Positions 1 through 7,389 of a stretch of 14,182 nt of DNA are shown piece after piece (position 1 is the stretch's first letter; every line of letters starts with the position of its first letter). A model generated the notes under the pieces. That model saw only the letters and a list, made by a program, of their open reading frames with translations, was not told where the DNA came from and did no database searches. A program made the translations under genes and the position numbers. This DNA comes from Parvularculaceae bacterium (GTDB lineage: Bacteria; Pseudomonadota; Alphaproteobacteria; Caulobacterales; Parvularculaceae). The stretch spans positions 1 to 14,182 of the forward strand of contig SHAI01000040.1 in assembly GCA_004213235.1 (NCBI GenBank), read 5' to 3'.

Positions 1-1
1 A

Positions 2-172
2 CGCCAACGTAGTTACGCTGAAATAGGTCTCGAGGTTTGTTCTTTAATAAAGAGACTTCGCGAAAAATATAATTTGGAACCCATGGAATATGCTGAGCTT
101 TATATGGGGCATCCGCCTGAAAAGATTTTTGAAGACACCGTTAAACACACTGAGTGGCTAACGGTAAAATGA
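2..172 (+). CDS. C-terminal fragment of an unrecognised protein (5' end outside window)
   Basis: Reading frame 2 is open from the left edge to a TGA at 170-172, giving 56 residues ending in HTEWLTVK. It is the only + strand frame that stays open here, and its codons look coding (a run of Glu, Lys and Tyr codons with A/T at third positions). The fragment is charged and probably helical, with a segment LIKRLREKYNLEP followed by YMGHPPEKIF. No signal peptide or membrane segment is visible in this part. I do not recognise the family. The stretch is clearly more AT-rich than the genes that follow, which could mean a transferred or lineage-specific gene, but 170 nt is too short to be sure. It converges on the DUF2125 gene, 92 nt away. 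Confidence 0.5.
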   Translation, partial: RQRSYAEIGLEVCSLIKRLREKYNLEPMEYAELYMGHPPEKIFEDTVKHTEWLTVK

Positions 173-264
173 TATCAATTCGCGTTCTGGTTGAGCTCTT
201 TCAAATTACCTGATTTAGCTGGGCCTTTTTATGATGTTCCAGAGTGCCTTTTTGGTTTGCGGCG
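173..264. other. Convergent gap between the left-edge gene and the DUF2125 gene
   Basis: Two T-runs are visible (in GGGCCTTTTT and GTGCCTTTTT, about 221-255), but neither has a clear GC stem in front of it. I therefore do not call a terminator. Nothing else is recognised. Confidence 0.4.
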
Positions 265-1290
265 CTAGATTCGCGGTGCGGCGGCCACGCGAATCCCGAA
301 AATGCGCGCATCGCCGTCCTTAAACTCAACCTTTGTCCGGATAACGCCGCCACCGGCGATGGCGGCGAGCGTCATCGCACCATCAAGTGTGCTCCTGAGC
401 CGAGGCTTGACCGCGCCGATGTCTTCCAGAAAGTCAAGCAGATCCGACGGGTTGGTGAGTTCGGTGGAAAGTCGCCCCGCCAGGCGACCGGTGCGGTCAA
501 TGCGCAAAACGCCATTCATTGCAAGGCGGGAACCGCCCGTAGCAAGCTCAATTCCATGAATTTCTGCTGCAGCATTCAGTGATTGCCAATCCGGTCTACC
601 GTCAATTCTCTGGTTTAAACCAGCCGGATCATGAGTCAGGGTTACAGATGCACCCAGCGTATCCAGCGTTCCGGATCTGTCGCTGAGTATTGCGGCAAGT
701 TCTGACGCGGTAAGGGATATATCGATTTTGTCTGCCAGTTCCGGGTCAGCGGAATCTTCAGCCGGGGCGACATTTATCAACAGGCGCGCGGCAGTTACCG
801 AGGATTGGCTGTTTGTGAATTCAACGGGTACCTCGCCATTGCTGGTTTTTACCATCCATCCGCGCTGATCGTGGCGCTCGACGCTTAATCTGCTATCTGG
901 CGCCCGTAGGACGAAATCCATGCCGCGCACGTTTAAATGCTGTTCTTTTTGTGCGGAAAAAATGATGCGGTTCAAATCATAGGGCAGGGCGTCGACAATA
1001 ACGGCGTCGGTTGAATAACTGAATTCGTCGTTGGAGAGGTTCAAGTCTTCAAATACCCCGCGCATCAGAAATGGAAATCCGCGCGCATGATATGCTCCGT
1101 ATTCTGCATTAATGCTGTGCGACGAACTCTCCGCAAGGAATTCGTCCGCATAGGTGCGAATGGTTTCCACGCCCTTTGACCAGACGGCATACCAGGCGCC
1201 AAATATGACGACCGCCAGGCCAATGGGTGCCAACAAAAGGACACGAGAGGGCGCTTTCCCGGAGTGCTGATTTGATTCGCGCCTAATCAC
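265..1290 (-). CDS. DUF2125-family membrane-anchored protein
   Basis: A 341-residue protein with a short basic N-terminus, then one hydrophobic segment at about residues 17-36, then a soluble region rich in beta-type sequence. The GFPF motif at residues 71-74, in the context YHARGFPFLMRG, is typical of DUF2125 proteins of Alphaproteobacteria. These are envelope proteins of unknown function, expected to be anchored in the inner membrane with the bulk in the periplasm. The start is GTG and overlaps the plsC stop by 4 nt (GTGA, 1287-1290), so translation is probably coupled to plsC. It is the last gene of the minus-strand envelope block. Family assignment rests on the motif and the gene order; function is unknown. 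Confidence 0.75.
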   Translation of the reverse strand: MIRRESNQHSGKAPSRVLLLAPIGLAVVIFGAWYAVWSKGVETIRTYADEFLAESSSHSINAEYGAYHARGFPFLMRGVFEDLNLSNDEFSYSTDAVIVDALPYDLNRIIFSAQKEQHLNVRGMDFVLRAPDSRLSVERHDQRGWMVKTSNGEVPVEFTNSQSSVTAARLLINVAPAEDSADPELADKIDISLTASELAAILSDRSGTLDTLGASVTLTHDPAGLNQRIDGRPDWQSLNAAAEIHGIELATGGSRLAMNGVLRIDRTGRLAGRLSTELTNPSDLLDFLEDIGAVKPRLRSTLDGAMTLAAIAGGGVIRTKVEFKDGDARIFGIRVAAAPRI

Positions 1291-2159
1291 GAGGTCGTCC
1301 CCATTTTTGTTTCGGGTGCCTGCGCGACGCGCTCATGTGTCGTGTCGGTGGATGTAATGGCATTGCCGCGCGTGCCCTGTGCCTGAATTGGTGCCGACTG
1401 CGCGTTTGCCGCCGGTTTGCCTGCTGCCTGTTTGCCTGCTGCCTGTTTGCTTGTTGAGTGCGATAGATCCGGCCGGGCGTTGGTGATTGCGATATCGAGC
1501 TTGCTTAAAAAGCTGCGTTTATCCAATCCCGTGGGAATTGCGGGCAGGAACCGTATGGTGATGACGCCGCTTGATTTCGCGGGGCCGGGGTGAATCCAAT
1601 GGCGCCCGGAATCGTGCGCAGCAGGGGTGCATGGTGCCCCGGCTGATTTGTAGATAGCGGCCACGCCAGGCTGAAGCGAGGTCTCAGATCCCACCGGGCG
1701 GCGTGTGCCTTCAGGAAATATGACAACCTGCGCCCCCTGTCTGATTCTCTCGGCGGCATCGTCGTTTAATTTGCGGATGGCGCGTATCCCGGCGGATCGA
1801 TCAATCTCAATTGCGCCGGTAGATCGCAGCCAAGACCCGATAATCGGTACCTGAATGAGTTCCTGCTTCAGCACGAATACCGGTGCGGGCAGGAGATGAA
1901 ACAGGAAAAGTGTTTCCCACATGGACTGATGGTTGGCGGCGATCAGCGCTGCGCCCTGGGGAATGTTTTCTCGTCCTTCGATATTGGTACGAATGCCGGT
2001 CAGCCATCTCAATCCGAAAAGAAGGGCATGGCACCATATCTTCGCGGACACGCGTGCACCGCGAACGCCGCCGAACAAAAATGGCCACAACACTGCGCCC
2101 AGCACAATTGTGATGGTGAACATGTAGCTAAAGAATATGATGCCGCGGATCATCGCCAT
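1287..2159 (-). CDS. plsC: 1-acyl-sn-glycerol-3-phosphate acyltransferase (PlsC-type, LPLAT family)
   Basis: Expected to transfer an acyl chain to lysophosphatidic acid, making phosphatidic acid for membrane phospholipids at the inner membrane. Numbered from the longest possible start (GTG, 2216), a hydrophobic segment lies at residues 23-45, NHQSMWET at 95-102 (catalytic His96, with Glu in place of the usual Asp of HX4D, a variant I recall from alphaproteobacterial relatives) and FPEGTR at 167-172. The tail from about residue 250 to 309 is low-complexity, rich in Ala, Lys and Gln, and includes an encoded five-residue repeat. I chose the ATG at 2159 because the conserved part begins at MIRGIIFF and a GGAG lies 13 nt upstream; ATG at 2207 and GTG at 2216 remain possible but lack a good ribosome-binding site. 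The stop overlaps the DUF2125 start. Family is sure; exact substrate is inferred. Confidence 0.88.
   Translation of the reverse strand: MAMIRGIIFFSYMFTITIVLGAVLWPFLFGGVRGARVSAKIWCHALLFGLRWLTGIRTNIEGRENIPQGAALIAANHQSMWETLFLFHLLPAPVFVLKQELIQVPIIGSWLRSTGAIEIDRSAGIRAIRKLNDDAAERIRQGAQVVIFPEGTRRPVGSETSLQPGVAAIYKSAGAPCTPAAHDSGRHWIHPGPAKSSGVITIRFLPAIPTGLDKRSFLSKLDIAITNARPDLSHSTSKQAAGKQAAGKPAANAQSAPIQAQGTRGNAITSTDTTHERVAQAPETKMGTTS
1416..1460. repeat. 15-bp tandem repeat inside the 3' end of plsC
   Basis: Two exact copies of TTTGCCTGCTGCCTG (1416-1430 and 1431-1445) are followed by a decayed third (1446-1460). The 15-bp unit keeps the frame and encodes the repeating KQAAG of the PlsC tail, so it changes only tail length. 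Confidence 0.85.
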
Positions 2160-2251
2160 GGCCGTGCGTTTGCTCCAATGGGATACCAAGGAGAATTGGT
2201 GCAACATTCCAGGCACATTGTGAAGTAATGATGTGCGACTTTACGCTGCGC

Positions 2252-2845
2252 TCAAGCAATAGGTCTGCGAAAATAGGCGATAATGAACTTGGTGTATTCA
2301 ATCGCCATGGTTTTCCAACCAGAGATCGTGATGGGAACATGATTGGCGGGCAAAACGTCTGATGCCACAGGGTAGGCCATGATATGTGTCCGTGCGCTTT
2401 GTCTTTGCGCCTCAAGGCGTGCGCGGGGCATATGGTAGTTCGACGTCACGAGAATGACGCGTTTATAGTCATGTTCGGCAATCCAGGACTGCAATTCCAA
2501 CGCATTGCCACGCGTTGAGGGTGCCTGGAGCCCCAGATCAACGCAACATGCGAACCGTGATTCGTCACCGCTCCAGAATTCAACCAGCTGTTGCCGGCTG
2601 TCCGGATTAACGCCGGAAATAAGTAATCTTGCGCCGACCCCCTGGTTCAGAAGGCCCATGCCGGAGACGATGCGTCCTTTATCGCCGGTAAAGACGACGA
2701 CGGCGTCCGCGTCTTGATAATTATGTTTTGGGACATGACTGGCGGCCGCGATGAACCACGCGAAACCTGCCGCCCAGATTGCCACAGGAACGATAAAGGC
2801 AAACGCCGCCAGGACTTTGAAGCCACTCAGAGTTTTTCTCGACAT
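2252..2845 (-). CDS. ydcF: YdcF/DUF218 family membrane protein
   Basis: A protein of 197 residues from the ATG at 2845 (MSRKTLSG). A hydrophobic segment spans about residues 10-35, followed by the DUF218 fold: AVVVFTGD at 48-55, LLISGV at 74-79, a conserved CVDLG...STRGNA region at about 101-115 and TSNYHMPRA at 134-142. DUF218 proteins, related to SanA, are linked to envelope functions, but the reaction is not established. An in-frame TTG at 2884 would extend it to 210 residues; I prefer the ATG, which has a GGAT about 10 nt upstream and puts the membrane segment close to the N-terminus. It lies between ftsX and plsC in the same direction, with about 135 nt to the ftsX stop, so it may have its own promoter. 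Confidence 0.82.
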   Translation of the reverse strand: MSRKTLSGFKVLAAFAFIVPVAIWAAGFAWFIAAASHVPKHNYQDADAVVVFTGDKGRIVSGMGLLNQGVGARLLISGVNPDSRQQLVEFWSGDESRFACCVDLGLQAPSTRGNALELQSWIAEHDYKRVILVTSNYHMPRARLEAQRQSARTHIMAYPVASDVLPANHVPITISGWKTMAIEYTKFIIAYFRRPIA

Positions 2846-2980
2846 GAATAGTTGGATCCGTCGTTTCCCACTGATTCTTCCCAAGAAGTGTTAAATTCAA
2901 GCATAGCTCGGCAAACCTGATCCGGCTAGTAACAGGGCCGTGCTTCATGACGCTTGCAAGCCTGTCAGGTTAGGAATGGG
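2846..2980. other. Gap between ftsX and ydcF
   Basis: A 135-nt spacer in an otherwise tight block. It holds a 10-bp palindrome GCTTGCAAGC at about 2952-2961. No T-tract follows on either strand, so it is not called a terminator. A promoter for ydcF could lie here but none is clear. Confidence 0.35.
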
Positions 2981-3982
2981 TCATATTTTAAGGCGAAGTG
3001 TGCGCAGCACGGTGAAACGCGCGGACATTGCGGTTGCAATGCTGATGGCCACGGGCATCATCGCCATTGGCGCGATCAGCGACATGTCAAAATCAAGAAC
3101 GGGCAAGAAATACGCGCCTGCGCCATAGCTACGCGCGGAGAGGCTGGCGAGAAAAAGCATCACAAGCGCCAGCGCCAACCCCAGGCCGGCACCTTTCAAC
3201 CCAACCAGAACGAAGCGTCTCTGGACTTCATTGGCGATGAATTCATCTGTCGCGCCGACTAAATGCAGAAGCGAGACAACGTCCGCATTTGCCGCCAGTC
3301 CTGCCCGTGCGGCAAAAGCCGCGATGGTGCAGGCTGCGCCGGTAATCAGCAGAAATATGGTGAACGCCAGGAGCTGACCTGTCCGGGACGCGCGAATGAG
3401 GGACGTGTTCCATCCGCCATGGTCATCCAGGACCACCCCATCCCCGATCGCAGAAAGGCGGGTGCGCAGGGCGGCCAGATTTTCACGAGCAGACGGCGCA
3501 GCGCGCATTTCGATTAGCGCTGGAACACTGAGATAGCTGTCTGCATTGGCACCTAGCCACGGTTCAAGCAATTTGGCTGCCTGTGACGATGATTTCACGG
3601 AGATCTCCGTGACACCTGCGGTCGTCTCCAAAACATTGACCGCCGCGGTGGTGTTGGCCGCAATCTCTTCCTGGCTTGCGCCCTTGATCTGAACGGTCAT
3701 AGAAGCTGCGAGATCACTTGTCCATTTTGCTGATGCGCTCGCGATCAACACAAAAGCCGCCAGTGAAAGTGCGGCAAGCGCTGAAATGATGGCGATGACG
3801 ATGGTCATTGGCGCGCCGGTCGCGCCGGCGGCCGGCAGAATCGGTGTTTGGCCAGACCACCATGCACGCCCTTTTCTGGCGGAGTTGATTGCAGCAGGCG
3901 GATTGGGGGCTCGTCCGAGGGGCGCTGCGTCAGCCCGCAAGGTTTGCGGTGTCGTTTGATCGGCAAATTCCGTTTGTGTCAT
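2981..3982 (-). CDS. ftsX: Cell-division ABC transporter permease FtsX
   Basis: FtsX is the membrane half of the FtsEX complex, which couples ATP hydrolysis to activation of septal peptidoglycan hydrolases. The 333-residue protein has a Pro/Ala-rich cytoplasmic N-terminal extension of about 58 residues. Four hydrophobic segments follow at about 59-83, 204-226, 262-282 and 300-320. The large periplasmic loop is at about 86-200. Between the second and third segments lies LLHLVGAT (238-245), the conserved FtsX coupling motif. The ATG overlaps the ftsE stop by 4 nt (ATGA, 3979-3982), as expected for a co-translated pair. Topology, length and partner all fit; no missing part is seen. Confidence 0.93.
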   Translation of the reverse strand: MTQTEFADQTTPQTLRADAAPLGRAPNPPAAINSARKGRAWWSGQTPILPAAGATGAPMTIVIAIISALAALSLAAFVLIASASAKWTSDLAASMTVQIKGASQEEIAANTTAAVNVLETTAGVTEISVKSSSQAAKLLEPWLGANADSYLSVPALIEMRAAPSARENLAALRTRLSAIGDGVVLDDHGGWNTSLIRASRTGQLLAFTIFLLITGAACTIAAFAARAGLAANADVVSLLHLVGATDEFIANEVQRRFVLVGLKGAGLGLALALVMLFLASLSARSYGAGAYFLPVLDFDMSLIAPMAMMPVAISIATAMSARFTVLRTLRLKI

Positions 3983-4674
3983 CCGCTCGCCCTCCAGGCT
4001 GCAGGGTCTGGCGTTGTGGAATCTACCAGGTCCCCGTTTTCAAGGCGCATCACGGGTTTGCCTAATGCTTTAACGAGGTTGAGATCATGGGTGGCGATGA
4101 TCACCGTTGAGCCTAGCCGGTTGAGCTCAATGAACAAACGCATAATTTTCTCGCCCATGGCCGGGTCGACATTGCCGGTCGGTTCATCCGCGAGAATCAG
4201 GTCCGGTTTCGAGACGAGCGCGCGGGCCAGGGCGACCCTCTGTTTTTCGCCGCCAGACAGGGTTTGGGGCGAGGCGTCCATGCGATCGCCCAATCCGACC
4301 CAGTTTAAAAGTTCCCGGACGTCTTCCCGGTATTGATTTTGGCCAACCCCGGCAATGCGCATGGGCAGGGCGACATTTTCATAAGCAGTGAGATGGCCAA
4401 GGAGCCTGAATTCCTGAAACACCACGCCTATGCGCCGTCTCATGGCGGGCAGGTCGTCGCGTGCTGCCTCTGTTACATTATTGTTGAACAGTGTGAGGCG
4501 GCCACGCGTTGGTCTGTGTGCGAGGTAAATTAATTTAAGAAGAGACGTTTTGCCGGAGCCGGACGGCCCGGTGAGGAATCGAAATTGCCCCTCGTCCAAA
4601 GAAAAGTTGACGCTGCGCAGAACTTCCGCACCGTCTTCGTAGGCGAGCCCGATATTTTCGAAACCGACAATCAT
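3979..4674 (-). CDS. ftsE: Cell-division ATP-binding protein FtsE
   Basis: The ATPase of the FtsEX divisome complex, peripheral on the inner membrane. From the ATG at 4674 it is 231 residues, the usual FtsE length. It has Walker A GPSGSGKTS at 36-44, Q-loop Gln at 87 (VFQEFRLL), ABC signature LSGGE at 139-143, Walker B LILADE at 159-164 and the switch His at 196 (ATHD). All catalytic residues are present. An in-frame TTG at 4713 would add 13 residues but neither start has a strong ribosome-binding site; MIVGFENIGLAY is the normal family N-terminus. It is the first gene of the minus-strand block and overlaps ftsX by 4 nt. Its promoter must lie in the 4675-5285 gap. Confidence 0.95.
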   Translation of the reverse strand: MIVGFENIGLAYEDGAEVLRSVNFSLDEGQFRFLTGPSGSGKTSLLKLIYLAHRPTRGRLTLFNNNVTEAARDDLPAMRRRIGVVFQEFRLLGHLTAYENVALPMRIAGVGQNQYREDVRELLNWVGLGDRMDASPQTLSGGEKQRVALARALVSKPDLILADEPTGNVDPAMGEKIMRLFIELNRLGSTVIIATHDLNLVKALGKPVMRLENGDLVDSTTPDPAAWRASG

Positions 4675-5285
4675 GTACAAGCAACCGTAGCGTTCGCGTC
4701 CATGTTGAGACAAGGACAGGTTAGGTTGAACTTATGGAGATTTGAGCGCAGGCCGCAAGCGCCGTATCGGCAAACGGCCAGTGTTTATGTCGTGTTTATA
4801 TCGCGCTCATATGGCAAAACCGATCATGACATGGCGGCAGGCCATTGCCTTGCGGACTGCAGGGTTGTGGGGTGAACGGGGGATGGCGCGGGCTAGTTTG
4901 CGCTGGCCCTGGACCAGTTGAAAAATTCGCTCCGTTGAAATCAGCCAGGGGGTGTGCGTCCTCACATGACCAAGTTTATGAAAGCTCGTCGATCCCCACT
5001 GGCATGGACGGCAGACAAAGATGGCTCATATTGGCAATTTTGATGACAACAACAACGACGTGTTTTTCACGCGGCGATGAAAAAGATCGCCGATGTTGAT
5101 TTCGAAGATGTCGCGCCTGAAGGAGACGATTACAATGGCGCTGATAAAATGGCGCTGAGCGTTCAGTTCAGGTCCCTGTCCAGGCCCCCTATTCGGGCAC
5201 GTGATGATAATGCGCGCCAGCGGACCGATTGCGCGCCGCAGCAGATCGCGCCAATATGAATTGATGATAAATAGCGGGTTGTCGC
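4675..5285. other. Divergent gap of about 610 nt between ftsE and hpt, no convincing gene
   Basis: It should contain the promoters for ftsE (leftward) and hpt (rightward), but I cannot place a convincing -35/-10 pair for either. Two things stand out. An 11-bp near-perfect tandem repeat (TGTTTATGTCG/TGTTTATATCG) lies at 4782-4803. Two tiny + strand frames are joined by an ATGA overlap: 5020-5080 (19 residues, begins MAHIGNFDD) and 5077-5259 (60 residues, begins MKKIADVDFED). The second has plausible codons, but neither has a good ribosome-binding site or a family I recognise, so they are not called genes. No tRNA-like fold was seen. Confidence 0.5.
4782..4803. repeat. 11-bp tandem repeat in the ftsE/hpt gap
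   Basis: TGTTTATGTCG at 4782-4792 is followed directly by TGTTTATATCG at 4793-4803, with one mismatch. The 11-bp unit is close to one DNA helical turn, which would suit a protein-binding site about 110-130 bp upstream of the ftsE start. That role is a guess. Confidence 0.6.
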
Positions 5286-5798
5286 GTGAAGAAATTATAC
5301 TCTGAAGAAGAAATTCGTACACGCATCGGCCATATGGCGGACGAGCTCGCTAATATCTACCCTGATGAATTAATTGTCGCGCCTATCCTGACGGGTGCGT
5401 TGTTCTTCGCCGCTGACTTGTTGCGGGCTATGTCATCGCGCGGACTGGACCCGCTTATTGATTGCGTCCAATTGGCCAGTTATGGCGGCGCACGTTCGTC
5501 GTCCGGTGTTGTGAAATTGTTGAAGGATTTCTCGCTCGATATCACCGGCCGCGATGTTCTTCTTGTTGATGATGTTCTCGATACGGGTCGTAGTTTGCAT
5601 TTTGCCCGTGCCATGGCCTTGGAAAAAGGCGCGCGCTCAGCGGCGATTTGCGTTCTGGTACGAAAAGCGACGGGCCGAAGTGAAGATATTGATGCAGATT
5701 TTATTGGTTTCGAAACCGGTGCCGATGACTTCCTCGTAGGATACGGGATGGACGATGATGGCCGAAAAAGGGGGCTTCCCTACATCGCTGCGCTTTAG
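5286..5798 (+). CDS. hpt: Hypoxanthine phosphoribosyltransferase
   Basis: A cytoplasmic purine-salvage enzyme that joins hypoxanthine (often also guanine) to PRPP to give IMP or GMP. The 170-residue length is normal for bacterial HPRT. The PRPP-binding motif VLLVDDVLDTGRSL is at residues 91-104 with the two acidic residues in place. The flexible-loop SYGG is at 66-69, and the C-terminal VGYGMDDDGRKRGLPYIAAL matches the family end with its aromatic-to-Asp base-binding region. The start is GTG; it is the only one possible because a TAA lies in frame at 5268-5270, although the ribosome-binding site is weak. The stop overlaps that of the M20 peptidase gene on the other strand. Confidence 0.93.
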   Translation: MKKLYSEEEIRTRIGHMADELANIYPDELIVAPILTGALFFAADLLRAMSSRGLDPLIDCVQLASYGGARSSSGVVKLLKDFSLDITGRDVLLVDDVLDTGRSLHFARAMALEKGARSAAICVLVRKATGRSEDIDADFIGFETGADDFLVGYGMDDDGRKRGLPYIAAL

Positions 5799-7282
5799 TC
5801 ATCACGCGGGCTGGGGCCTGCCGTGCGGCGGATAAATGCCTCATACCATGAGGCTGCGCGCAGCAATGTATCGATCTCGACGAATTCATCTGTACCATGA
5901 ATTCGTCCAAGATCTTCTTTCTGGTAAATAAATGGCGTAAAGCGATAATTGTCATTTGCTATTGATACGAAGTGTTTCGTGTCGGTTCCCTGCAGGGTGA
6001 GGGAGGGGGCGCTGGCGATGCCACCATAGATATCTGCTGTTGTTGTAACGATTGCCCTGTATCCATCTGATGTGACGGACGATTGCGGGCTCGCAGGTGC
6101 GCCGGTGGTGAGATCGACGGTGACAAAGGGGTCATTGATCAGCTTTTCCGCGCGACTTTTGACACCCTCGACAGTGTCGCGGGGATGCACGCGGTAATTC
6201 ACCACAGCACTTGCGGTTTGCGGTAAAATATTTGCCTTAACGCCACCATTGATGATCGTCGGCGCGGTGGTTGTGCGCAAGGAAGCTGCGGTAACGGGAG
6301 ATTTGACGAGCATTGACGATACAGCGGGACCTGTGATCCACAAATTGGCCAATGCAAAGCGCATGGGGAAGGGCATTGCAGGGGCAATGCCGTGCAGGAA
6401 TGCAATGACGTTTTCATCAAGTTCTGCCGGGTGCGGATTATCTATCAAGGTGACAACTGCGCGCCCGGCTCTTGACACTGCGGTTTCGCGCCCCGGTGTT
6501 GAGGAGTGGCCGCCATCGGCGCGTGCGGTCATGTTTAGATTGACATAGCCCTTTTCTGCCGTGGCAATAAGAGCGATCGGCCCGCGCGCGCCGGGGATGA
6601 TGCCGTCCACCACGCCGGAGCCTTCATCCAGGGTAAAAGACAAATTGACGCCGCGGGATTTCAGGAGTTTGGCGATTTCATTTGCGCCTCGAAGACCGCC
6701 TATTTCTTCATCATGTCCAAAAAAGAGATAGACATCCCTTGCCGGTTTAAACCCGGTTACGGCAAGGCGCTCGACAGCTTCCATAATGGCGATTAGCTGC
6801 CCCTTATTGTCGAGAGCGCCGCGCCCGTAGACGCGTCCATCGGCAATAACCCCGCCAAAAGGGTGATGGGCCCATTCGTCTTCCGTCCCCGGCTCGACCG
6901 GCACCACATCCATGTGCGCAAGAAAGCCGATAGGGGGTAAGGTTTGATCGCTGCCTTGCCAACGAAACAGGAGCGAATGACGGTTCACACGCTCGCGGTG
7001 CATTTTTGCGTGCGCGGCGGGGTAGGAAGCTTCTAGCAAGTCGGCAAAAGCCGCAAAGGCCGGGGCGTTTGTCGGTGCTGTCCGCGCCAGGGAAATGGTG
7101 CGAATCTGGATGGCGGCCGAGACCCGGTCGGCGATACCCGTGCGGTCATAGGCGCTGGCGACCTGGGCCAGAGGTTTTACTTCACCTGATGGCGGGGCAC
7201 CCAGTCCAAATGTTCGTAACGTCATCAGGGTGACCAGTAAAACAACACCTGCACCGGCAGTCAGGGCGTATTTTTTGAGCAT
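5795..7282 (-). CDS. M20-family metallopeptidase / amidohydrolase with N-terminal membrane anchor
   Basis: A di-zinc amidohydrolase of the M20 family, nearest in layout to the carboxypeptidase S / PM20D1-like group. It is 495 residues: a hydrophobic signal or anchor at about 8-25, then the catalytic domain. Likely metal ligands are His123 (GFLAHMDVVPV), Asp158 (GALDNKG), Glu193 and Asp219, plus His462 near the C-terminus (GRIHGTDEF). Asp125 and Glu192 (HDEEIGG) are the expected catalytic residues. The dimerisation lid spans roughly 240-370. The anchor suggests action outside the cytoplasm on peptides or N-acyl amino acids; the substrate cannot be told from sequence. The ATG at 7282 has a GGAGAG about 8 nt upstream. 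It is divergent from the deacetylase gene and collides tail to tail with hpt. Confidence 0.88.
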   Translation of the reverse strand: MLKKYALTAGAGVVLLVTLMTLRTFGLGAPPSGEVKPLAQVASAYDRTGIADRVSAAIQIRTISLARTAPTNAPAFAAFADLLEASYPAAHAKMHRERVNRHSLLFRWQGSDQTLPPIGFLAHMDVVPVEPGTEDEWAHHPFGGVIADGRVYGRGALDNKGQLIAIMEAVERLAVTGFKPARDVYLFFGHDEEIGGLRGANEIAKLLKSRGVNLSFTLDEGSGVVDGIIPGARGPIALIATAEKGYVNLNMTARADGGHSSTPGRETAVSRAGRAVVTLIDNPHPAELDENVIAFLHGIAPAMPFPMRFALANLWITGPAVSSMLVKSPVTAASLRTTTAPTIINGGVKANILPQTASAVVNYRVHPRDTVEGVKSRAEKLINDPFVTVDLTTGAPASPQSSVTSDGYRAIVTTTADIYGGIASAPSLTLQGTDTKHFVSIANDNYRFTPFIYQKEDLGRIHGTDEFVEIDTLLRAASWYEAFIRRTAGPSPRDD

Positions 7283-7318
7283 GTTGAAACTCTCCGGTCG
7301 TTATTTCACGATTTTGCA

Positions 7319-7359
7319 CCCTATCAGAGGATGGCGAGCGATGCGCCGTGATGATAGGG
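7319..7359. promoter_or_regulatory. Inverted repeat in the divergent M20 peptidase/deacetylase gap
   Basis: CCCTATCA at 7319-7326 and TGATAGGG at 7352-7359 form a perfect 8-bp inverted repeat. A smaller GGCG (7333-7336)/CGCC (7344-7347) stem is nested inside. It lies 30 nt before the deacetylase ATG and about 37 nt upstream of the peptidase ATG on the other strand. It may be an operator for the divergent pair or a leader hairpin; it has no T-tract. Confidence 0.45.
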
Positions 7360-7389
7360 CGAATAGCATAGTTTTTGAACGGACCGCCG

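Noticed and set aside
244..582. + strand frames over the 3' end of the DUF2125 gene
   Set aside because: They lie opposite a well-supported gene, have no ribosome-binding site and no family resemblance.
2952..2961. The palindrome GCTTGCAAGC as a terminator after ftsX
   Set aside because: There is no loop or T-tract; a 10-bp palindrome alone is not evidence of termination.
5026..5322. A 98-codon minus-strand frame across the ftsE/hpt gap and the hpt start
   Set aside because: It overlaps the start of hpt on the other strand, has an unconvincing amino-acid make-up and resembles no family I know.
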